Below, piece by piece: positions 5,635 through 11,581 of a stretch of DNA of 16,679 bases. The translations under genes were made by a program, and so were the position numbers. The stretch comes from Candidatus Eiseniibacteriota bacterium. GTDB taxonomy: Bacteria; Eisenbacteria; RBG-16-71-46; JABDJR01. How positions within the stretch are numbered: position 1 is the stretch's first letter; every line of letters begins with the position of its first letter. The stretch covers positions 1-16,679 of the forward strand of contig JABDJR010000218.1 in the NCBI GenBank assembly GCA_013003415.1, given 5' to 3'. The notes under the pieces are model-generated. The model had not been told where the DNA came from, did no database searches, and saw only the letters and a list, made by a program, of their open reading frames with translations.

Positions 5635-7889
5635 TCGGTATTCGTTTCTAGGGCGCCAATCATGACCGAAATGTTGTCGTAGCCGCCCCGCGAACGAGCC
5701 AACTCAACCAGCTTGCCACAAGCTTCCTCGGGATCATACTGATGGGCGATGTCGTGAATCTCTTCGTCGGTCACCTGGTTGAAAAGCCCGTCCGACGCCA
5801 GAAGGAGGCGCTCTCCGTCGTGAAGGGTGAACGTGTCGAGCAGATCGACTTCTACATCCTTCTCTGCACCCAGGCAACGGGTCAGAACATTCTTGGCTTC
5901 CGACATGGCCGGACTGTCGCTCGAAGACATGCGCTGCAGTTCAACCGCTAGCGTGTGATCTTCGGTCAGGGCTCGAATACCTTTGCTACTAATAAAGTAG
6001 GCCCGGCTATCGCCAACATGGGCAATGTACACCTGGTCGCCAACCACAACCGCAGCCGTGCAGGTTGTGGCCATCCCCGCCATCCGGGCATCTTCCACGC
6101 CGGTGCGGTTAATGACCAAGTTTGCAGATTTCAGGGACTGACTAAGGACGTCCGGGACTTCCCTGCAATCTACGGCGTTGAAGAACGCGGAAGACACATT
6201 GTCTACGGCAAGCCGGCTTGCAACTTCGCCTGCAGCCGCGCCACCCATTCCGTCGGCCAACACCATGAGACATCCGTGACTCAACTCTTCAGACTCAAAG
6301 ACTCCTAAGCTATCTTCATTCTTTTCGCGAACGCAACCTATGTCACTGAGCCCGGAGACTTTGATAAGACTTTCACCGTCTTCTGACAGCGCGACTTGCT
6401 TGTTTTTCTTCACCTGATCGCGGGCATACTGAAGCTCCGCCGGAAACTCGATCACCTTGGTGTCGTCTTCCATGTCCAGTTCCGGGGCGTCAATTTCCGG
6501 ACCGCTGCCGCGAATGCCCCGCTTGTCCGGGATGGGAGCCAGAATGCGTTTCTTGGTCAGGTACGCTTCTAGGGCCCGCGAATTGGAATCCTCGCCGCCG
6601 TACTGGATCAGCTCTTCTTCGTCGAAGCCTTCGAACAGGGCGTCGTGTGTATAAAGCTCGATCAGCGCCTCTACAATTTCGGGGAAGAACTGAGTGCCCG
6701 AGTGGGCCAACAATTCTTCGAAGGCTGCCTCCGGAGAGAGACCCCGTCGATAGGGTCGATCCGATGTCATGGCATCAAAGGCTGCCACCGTCATAATAAT
6801 ACGGCTACCAATCGGAATCTCATGCCCGGCAAGTCCTCGGGGATACCCCTGACCATCAGGCTGTTCGTGATGGGAGTAGACGATCTCAGCCGCATCTTCG
6901 AAAAGACGGAGGTTCTGCAAGATGTTGCGCGCGATCCGGGGGTGATTCCGCAGTTCGGCTTGCTCGTTGTCGCTCAGCTTCCCAGGTTTTGTGAGAATGC
7001 TGCGCTTGATGGCGGTGCGACCAATGTCGTGAAGCAGAGCCGCGTATTCGATCTCTTCAACGTCTTCTTCGGGGACGCGTAGGAACCGCGCAACCTGAAC
7101 CGACATCTTAGACACACGATAAGAGTGACCCCGCGTGTAGGGATCTGCCGCATCTACCGCGTACATCAAGGTCCGCACCGTATCGACCAGGGCTCGTTTG
7201 TTGTCCGCCCAAAGCTTCATGGCGTAGCGAGCCACCAATAGAGGCATTAGAAAGAAGGCAACGGCAATAGGGCCAATCTGCAAATGCGTGAGTGCTAAGA
7301 GTGCACCGAAGGGGAACAAGACAAAGTCGTAAGCGGCGTTGGCTTTGAACAACTGAAACCACTCAATCGTATCGAGTTCATTGTTCTTAAGCGGGACCTG
7401 AAACGCACCAATCGCTCGTTTTACGGCGAGATAGGTAATGGACAGGGCCAGCAAACTTGCCAACTGGGGGAAGGAAAACTCAAGGTCCATGCCGAATCGA
7501 CCGCCCATGGCACTGTAAACCCATCCCGATACCGCCAGCACCACCGGTGCCCGCCAAGTGCGCATGACGTTCAAACCAAAAGGACGCCACTGTTGCGCCG
7601 ATGCTCCGAACAAGCGTGAGGCAACTCCGTACCAACAGGCAGGAGCTGGTCCAAACAGAAGCAAAACGCCAACATCTACCGCGGGGGTGAGATTGATCGT
7701 CGCACTTCCACGGGGCAACGGAATAGGAGACATCGCAGCCACCGTCACCACTACCAACCACAAAAGAATGTCGGTGGAGGGCCATGACTGGAAGTCCGCC
7801 GTCGCCCAAGGGTTGGCGATTAGAGCGGCTACACCCGCTGCAAAAACAAGAAACAGGTAAACCCAGTAGGGCTTGTTCGTTTCGCTCAC
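5631..7889 (-). CDS. Membrane protein with HD-GYP domain fused to PP2C Ser/Thr phosphatase
   Basis: This 752-aa protein has three parts. Residues 10-230 hold several hydrophobic segments (e.g. WVYLFLVFAAGVAALIANPW, ILLWLVVVTVAAM, a run near 205-220), a membrane sensor module. Residues about 245-425 are an HD-GYP domain: DPYTRGHSYRV, His287-Asp288 (LLHDIG), HHEQPDGQGYPRGL with Gly348-Tyr349-Pro350, and SDRPYRRG. HD-GYP proteins hydrolyse cyclic-di-GMP, but the usual metal-binding Asp of ADxFDA is Ala369 here and HDIGK reads HDIGR, so activity is doubtful. Residues about 509-746 form a complete PP2C (PPM) phosphatase with Asp525 (REKNED), Asp546 (ADGMGG), Asp627 (HVGDSR), Asp700 (ASDGL) and Asp738 (GGYDNIS), which should dephosphorylate Ser/Thr. 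The start is GTG at 7889 with AAGGA 6 nt upstream; an ATG at 7922 would add 11 residues. A likely opponent is the HEAT-kinase encoded nearby on the same strand. The domain calls are firm, the fusion is unusual. Confidence 0.93.
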   Translation of the reverse strand: MSETNKPYWVYLFLVFAAGVAALIANPWATADFQSWPSTDILLWLVVVTVAAMSPIPLPRGSATINLTPAVDVGVLLLFGPAPACWYGVASRLFGASAQQWRPFGLNVMRTWRAPVVLAVSGWVYSAMGGRFGMDLEFSFPQLASLLALSITYLAVKRAIGAFQVPLKNNELDTIEWFQLFKANAAYDFVLFPFGALLALTHLQIGPIAVAFFLMPLLVARYAMKLWADNKRALVDTVRTLMYAVDAADPYTRGHSYRVSKMSVQVARFLRVPEEDVEEIEYAALLHDIGRTAIKRSILTKPGKLSDNEQAELRNHPRIARNILQNLRLFEDAAEIVYSHHEQPDGQGYPRGLAGHEIPIGSRIIMTVAAFDAMTSDRPYRRGLSPEAAFEELLAHSGTQFFPEIVEALIELYTHDALFEGFDEEELIQYGGEDSNSRALEAYLTKKRILAPIPDKRGIRGSGPEIDAPELDMEDDTKVIEFPAELQYARDQVKKNKQVALSEDGESLIKVSGLSDIGCVREKNEDSLGVFESEELSHGCLMVLADGMGGAAAGEVASRLAVDNVSSAFFNAVDCREVPDVLSQSLKSANLVINRTGVEDARMAGMATTCTAAVVVGDQVYIAHVGDSRAYFISSKGIRALTEDHTLAVELQRMSSSDSPAMSEAKNVLTRCLGAEKDVEVDLLDTFTLHDGERLLLASDGLFNQVTDEEIHDIAHQYDPEEACGKLVELARSRGGYDNISVMIGALETNTD

Positions 7890-7931
7890 AGTTCGTCCTT
7901 GGTTTGTATTCGTAAAAAACATATCCCTGTA

Positions 7932-7960
7932 GGTATCGGCCCATTTGCCTAAAAAATCAA
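7932..7960 (-). promoter_or_regulatory. Predicted promoter of the HD-GYP/PP2C gene
   Basis: On the minus strand, TTGATT (7960-7955) and GATACC (7937-7932) are 17 nt apart. The -35 is good (TTGA conserved) and the -10 weak. Transcription near 7925 would give a leader of about 36 nt to the GTG at 7889. It would begin almost on the alternative ATG at 7922, so the element does not by itself decide between the two starts. Confidence 0.35.
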
Positions 7961-7963
7961 AAA

Positions 7964-7980
7964 AGTTCTGTCTCAGAACT
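7964..7980. promoter_or_regulatory. Perfect 17-bp palindrome between two divergent HD-domain genes (operator candidate)
   Basis: AGTTCTG, a 3-nt centre (TCT), then CAGAACT form a perfect inverted repeat. It sits directly upstream of the likely -35 of the phosphatase gene and about 70 bp upstream of the likely -10 of the GAF-HD gene. Size and position fit a dimeric regulator binding site. An A-run precedes it and CTTTT follows, so a weak bidirectional terminator is an alternative, but nothing transcribed needs to end here. Confidence 0.45.
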
Positions 7981-8047
7981 ACCTTTTGTTTGGGGGAAAT
8001 GACCCTAAATTCCTCTCCGGTTTTGCCGATACAAAGGTTAGCTGGGT

Positions 8048-8056
8048 TGTCATATT
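8048..8056 (+). promoter_or_regulatory. Predicted extended -10 promoter of the GAF-HD gene
   Basis: TGTCATATT fits an extended -10 (TG, one base, CATATT). Transcription near 8063 would include the ribosome site GAGGA (8070-8074) and the GTG start at 8082. I see no -35 at the usual distance. Confidence 0.35.
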
Positions 8057-8081
8057 TAGAAAGAAGATCGAGGAATTAGGC

Positions 8082-9287
8082 GTGGAGCCAAAAAAGACCA
8101 AATCGCACAAAAACGAGGCAGAACTGACGGTTCACCACTCACGAGCCGTGGCGGATTACGCCATGGTTCAAGAGGGGTTGCTCGTCAGCGACGCCAAAGC
8201 CGCTCACCTTTTTATGCGTTTTACGGATGAATGTGCGCAAGCTCGAGGAGACGAAGCTCGTCTTCTCGACATCATCAGCGCCTATACATTTCAGGCGTTT
8301 CCGCAAACTACACATCTTGTTCTAGCCACCAAGGTCGATGCGCGAAAGCTCAAGACGACGATGGTGCGTAGCCGCGAAGGGAAAACTCCCTCGGTTACGA
8401 TGAGTAAGACCCTGGCCAAGCGAGCCATGGATGAAAAGGTCGCCATTTTGTTCTCTGAGGCAGATCAGGATCAGGGCGATTCCGAGAGCATCGTTCTCTC
8501 CAACATTCGCACCGCGATTGTGGCGCCTCTAGAAGGAGCCAATAAGGTCTTTGGCATCCTTCAGCTCGACATTCGCGAGAGTAGCAAAGGGATTTTTGGC
8601 AAGAAGGACCTCGACCGCGTTACGGTGTTTGCTCGCCATTTGGCGCTGGTTCTTGAAACCCTTCGATATGCTCAGGAGCAAAGCAAGGCGCTGGAATCGA
8701 CGATTCATGCCTTGGTTCACTCGCTTTTCTTGAAAGATCCAGATACCGCAGCCCACTCCGAGCGGGTTCAGGCGATCACCATGATTGTGGCTCAGTACCT
8801 GGGCATGAAAGGTACGGATCTAGAGGCCCTCAATGCGGCCGCCTTGCTCCACGACCTTGGCAAACAAGGCGTTCACGACAAGGTCTTGAAGAAGCCGGCG
8901 CGGCTTACCGAGACCGAAATCCAGCACATGTCCCATCACTCCAAACTCACGGAGACGATTTTGGACAAGATTTACTATCCGGAGCACCTCAAGTCCGTGC
9001 CCCTTCTTGCGGCCTATCACCACGAGAAGATGAATGGTACGGGTCCCTACGGGCTCTCTGGGAACGACATCCCAACCGGATCGAAGATCATCTCCATTGC
9101 CGACTGTTTCGACGCTCTGATCTCTCCCAGGGTCTATAAAAAGGCCATGACGGTGGCCGCCAGCCTGGACATCTTGGATAAGGGTGCGGGCAAAGCGTGG
9201 GATCCTGAAGTGATTGCCGCCTTCAAAGCGTGTCTGCCGGAGATCATGACGCAGGTGTACGGGCGTCCGGCTGAAGAAGCCGCATAG
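8082..9287 (+). CDS. GAF domain plus HD-GYP-like phosphohydrolase domain protein
   Basis: This is a soluble 401-aa regulator. Residues about 53-198 look like a GAF sensor domain (LLDIISAYTFQAFP, IRTAIVAPLEGANKVFGILQLD, DLDRVTVFARHLALVLE). Residues about 212-380 are an HD-GYP-type domain: DPDTAAHSERV, His257-Asp258 (LLHDLGKQGV), MSHHSKL, His313-His314, and IADCFDALIS with the metal-binding Asp341 kept. The GYP loop is changed: HHEKMNGTGPYGL instead of HHE-xx-DG-x-GYP-x-GL, one residue shorter and with Asp to Asn, so cyclic-di-GMP hydrolysis cannot be assumed. GTG at 8082 is chosen because GAGGA lies 7 nt upstream and the residues before it show no domain; the same frame opens further up with a TTG at 7986 that has no ribosome site. 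It is transcribed away from the HD-GYP/PP2C gene, so the pair may share control through the palindrome between them. Confidence 0.88.
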   Translation: MEPKKTKSHKNEAELTVHHSRAVADYAMVQEGLLVSDAKAAHLFMRFTDECAQARGDEARLLDIISAYTFQAFPQTTHLVLATKVDARKLKTTMVRSREGKTPSVTMSKTLAKRAMDEKVAILFSEADQDQGDSESIVLSNIRTAIVAPLEGANKVFGILQLDIRESSKGIFGKKDLDRVTVFARHLALVLETLRYAQEQSKALESTIHALVHSLFLKDPDTAAHSERVQAITMIVAQYLGMKGTDLEALNAAALLHDLGKQGVHDKVLKKPARLTETEIQHMSHHSKLTETILDKIYYPEHLKSVPLLAAYHHEKMNGTGPYGLSGNDIPTGSKIISIADCFDALISPRVYKKAMTVAASLDILDKGAGKAWDPEVIAAFKACLPEIMTQVYGRPAEEAA

Positions 9288-9317
9288 GCTTTAGACACAC
9301 CCTGCTAGGCGTTGCAT

Positions 9318-9352
9318 CAAGCCGTTGGCTTGGAAGTCCTGCACTGGGCTTC
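9318..9352. terminator. Two adjacent small hairpins between convergent genes (possible terminator)
   Basis: CAAGCC-GTT-GGCTTG (9318-9332) is a perfect 6-bp stem. GAAGTCC-TGCACT-GGGCTTC (9333-9352) forms a 7-bp stem with one G-U pair. They lie in the 104-bp gap between the convergent GAF-HD and PilT-like genes, where a bidirectional terminator would be expected. Neither has a strong T-run, so the call is tentative. Confidence 0.3.
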
Positions 9353-9364
9353 AATAACGCTGGT

Positions 9365-9392
9365 TTACTTGATCCCGCTTACTTGATTCCGC
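9365..9392. repeat. 14-bp tandem direct repeat next to the pilT stop codon
   Basis: TTACTTGATCCCGC (9365-9378) is followed immediately by TTACTTGATTCCGC (9379-9392), differing at one base. The second unit touches the last base of the PilT-like gene's stop codon. It looks like a small local duplication by replication slippage; no function is evident. Confidence 0.7.
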
Positions 9393-10465
9393 TAAGCCGC
9401 TTCTTCGCGCACGATCAGCCGCTCGAACTGCGCCCGGTCAATGGCTCGCTCGTAAGCCTCCTGGGCCGTAATCAAACCTTGCTGCACGTAGCTTCGTAGC
9501 ACGCTATCCAGGCTTTGCATCCCGACCCGCGCTCCCGACTGAATCACCGACGCCAACTTATGGCTGCTTCCGGAACGAATCACGGCCGCGGAAGCCGGAG
9601 TGTTGATGAGAACCTCAACTGCTGCGCGCCGTTTGTTTCCCTCTTCGGTGGTTCGGCACAACTGCTGCGAGACCACCATGTTCAAACTCTCAGCCAGCAT
9701 GCTTCGAATCTGCTCTTGGCGCCGAGCGGGAAATACGTTCACGATGCGATCGATCGTGCGAGGAGCACCGTTGGTGTGGAGCGTTCCCAACACCTGGGCG
9801 CCGGTTTCGGCTGCGGTGAGGGCAAGGGAGATCGTTTCCATGTCTCGCATCTCACCAACCAGAATGACATCGGGATCTTCACGAACGGCGTCACGTAAGG
9901 CATCGCCAAACGTTGGGCTATGAGCACCAACCTCTCGCTGCGTTATCGCGCACTGTTTTGGTTTGTGAATAAACTCGATGGGATCTTCAATGGTGATGAT
10001 GTGGCCTTTGCGAGTCTCGTTCAAATAGTCAACAAGCGAGGCCAGAGTGGTTGACTTTCCCGAGCCTGTGGGGCCCGTAACCAAAGTAAGACCCTTCGGA
10101 CTCGTAATATGCGTCCGAATGGACTCCGGAAGATTTAAGCTTTCGAAACTTGGCGTTGAATCTGAGATGTGACGCAGAGCCGCGGCATACCCGTGAACAT
10201 GGTGATACACGTTGACACGAAAACGGCCGAGCTCCTCGGATTGATAGGCAAAGTCGACCGCCTTCTTCTCTTCGAGCACCGCTTTTTGCTCTTCGTTCAT
10301 GATTTCGCCCGCAATGCGCTGCAGATCTTCAACCGACAGATCACGGAACCGAACTCGATGGAGGGTTCCACCGATTCGAATCCGAGGCGGTTGGCCCGAA
10401 ACCAAGTGCAAATCCGAGCCACCCTGTTTGATGGCGAGCTCAAGGAATGAATCTATGCGACCCAT
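9392..10465 (-). CDS. pilT: PilT-like type IV pilus retraction ATPase, second paralogue
   Basis: This is a 357-aa secretion-superfamily ATPase of PilT type. Visible motifs are Walker A GPTGSGKST (131-139), Asp box IITIEDPIEF (156-165), Walker B DPDVILVGEMRD (197-208) and His box LGTLHTN with His230. The N-terminal segment SDLHLVSGQPPRIRIGG is the PAS-like PilT N-domain, and VGMQSLDSVLRSYVQQGLI matches the PilT C-terminal region. PilT hexamers at the inner-membrane base of the pilus use ATP to depolymerise pilin and retract the fibre. The ATG at 10465 comes 3 nt after the stop of the upstream paralogue, so the two are co-transcribed and probably translationally coupled; GGGG sits 6 nt upstream. 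Paired retraction ATPases are known as PilT and PilU; which role this one plays cannot be read from sequence. It ends the four-gene minus-strand run. Confidence 0.93.
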   Translation of the reverse strand: MGRIDSFLELAIKQGGSDLHLVSGQPPRIRIGGTLHRVRFRDLSVEDLQRIAGEIMNEEQKAVLEEKKAVDFAYQSEELGRFRVNVYHHVHGYAAALRHISDSTPSFESLNLPESIRTHITSPKGLTLVTGPTGSGKSTTLASLVDYLNETRKGHIITIEDPIEFIHKPKQCAITQREVGAHSPTFGDALRDAVREDPDVILVGEMRDMETISLALTAAETGAQVLGTLHTNGAPRTIDRIVNVFPARRQEQIRSMLAESLNMVVSQQLCRTTEEGNKRRAAVEVLINTPASAAVIRSGSSHKLASVIQSGARVGMQSLDSVLRSYVQQGLITAQEAYERAIDRAQFERLIVREEAA

Positions 10466-10468
10466 AGC

Positions 10469-11581
10469 TTACCCCGCCTTCTTCGGACGTTGCATCGTCC
10501 TTGAGCTATTGGCGATAAGATCCGGGTTGTTCACAAAAGGAACGAAGTCGCGCTTGTCCGTGGCTCGATTGTAAGCTTCATCAGGATCGATCTCGCTGGC
10601 CTGGACCAATTGCAACATCGACTGATCCATAAGGTGCATGCCATGGCGCCGCCCAGTGGCCATGGCTTGCGGAATTTGAAATGTCTTTCCATCCCGAATC
10701 ATTTGGTTGATTGCAGGGGTCGAAACCATGATTTCCGTGACGGCCCGTCGGCCTCGACCATCAGCGACACGAATCAACTCCTGACTCATCACACACTTCA
10801 GGCTTTCGGCCAAGGTGTTCCGCACCTGGGAATGCACTTCCGAGGGGAACGAGTCCACAATACGATGAATGGTCTGATAGGCACCGCGAGTATGCAACGT
10901 TCCCAGCACCAAGTGACCCGTTTCCGAGGCTTCAAGAGCCAGGGAAATCGTTTCAAGATCACGCATTTCACCAACCAGAATCACATCCGGATCCTGTCGC
11001 AAAGCGGAGCGCAGACCTTCGGAGAAACTGCGAACATGAGTTCCCAGTTCACGCTGGATAACCATCCCCTGCTTATCTTCGTGCAAGAATTCAACCGGAT
11101 CTTCCAGGGTGAGAATATTGACGTTGCGGTTGGTGTTGATCTCATTAATGACCGCCGCCAAACTCGTTGACTTGCCGGTACCGGCCGCTCCGGTCACAAG
11201 AATCAGTCCGGCGTTCACCATCGCGATGCGACTTACGATCGAAGGGAGACCCAAATCACTTAGCTCGGGGACCTTATCCGCAATCACACGGCAAACGGCG
11301 GAAACACCGCGGTGCTGTTGGAAGACGTTGATACGAAAACGCCCTACGCCCTCAGCATTGTAGGAAAGGTCTACCGAACCACCTTCTTTGAGCTGAGCGA
11401 TTTCATCTTCGCCCAAGATTTCCATAATCAGAGTGGTGGTTTCGTCGCGAGTTAACTCACGGTACTTCAGAGGAATAAGTTCGCCATCGAGGCGAACCAT
11501 GGGCGGAAGACCGATCGTAAGGTGGATGTCAGAGCAATCTTGCTCCCGACCCAGCTTAAGAAACGCGTCTATTCTCGGCAC
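10469..11581 (-). CDS. pilT: PilT-like type IV pilus retraction ATPase, first paralogue
   Basis: This 370-aa protein is a paralogue of the next gene along nearly its whole length. It has Walker A GAAGTGKST (131-139), Asp box NILTLEDPVEF, Walker B DPDVILVGEMRD, His box LGTLHTRG, and HGMHLMDQSMLQLV near the C-terminus. The Walker A loop reads GAAGTGKS where most PilTs read GPTGSGKS; Lys and Ser are kept, so ATP binding should be intact. A basic tail (SSRTMQRPKKAG) is extra compared with the paralogue. The start is GTG at 11581: GAGG lies 6 nt upstream, the protein then begins MPRIDAFLKL like its paralogue's MGRIDSFLEL, and Walker A falls at residue 131 in both. An ATG at 11617 is possible but adds a basic extension without support. 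The start lies 26 bp inside the upstream kinase gene, which suggests translational coupling. Confidence 0.93.
   Translation of the reverse strand: MPRIDAFLKLGREQDCSDIHLTIGLPPMVRLDGELIPLKYRELTRDETTTLIMEILGEDEIAQLKEGGSVDLSYNAEGVGRFRINVFQQHRGVSAVCRVIADKVPELSDLGLPSIVSRIAMVNAGLILVTGAAGTGKSTSLAAVINEINTNRNVNILTLEDPVEFLHEDKQGMVIQRELGTHVRSFSEGLRSALRQDPDVILVGEMRDLETISLALEASETGHLVLGTLHTRGAYQTIHRIVDSFPSEVHSQVRNTLAESLKCVMSQELIRVADGRGRRAVTEIMVSTPAINQMIRDGKTFQIPQAMATGRRHGMHLMDQSMLQLVQASEIDPDEAYNRATDKRDFVPFVNNPDLIANSSRTMQRPKKAG

Noticed and set aside
6645..7082. 145-codon plus-strand frame opposite the HD-GYP domain
   Set aside because: Antisense to a strongly supported coding region, with no ribosome site and no recognisable protein features.
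7986..8081. TTG start at 7986 for the GAF-HD gene
   Set aside because: No ribosome site, and the extra 32 residues show no domain. GTG 8082 has GAGGA 7 nt upstream and a plausible promoter just before.
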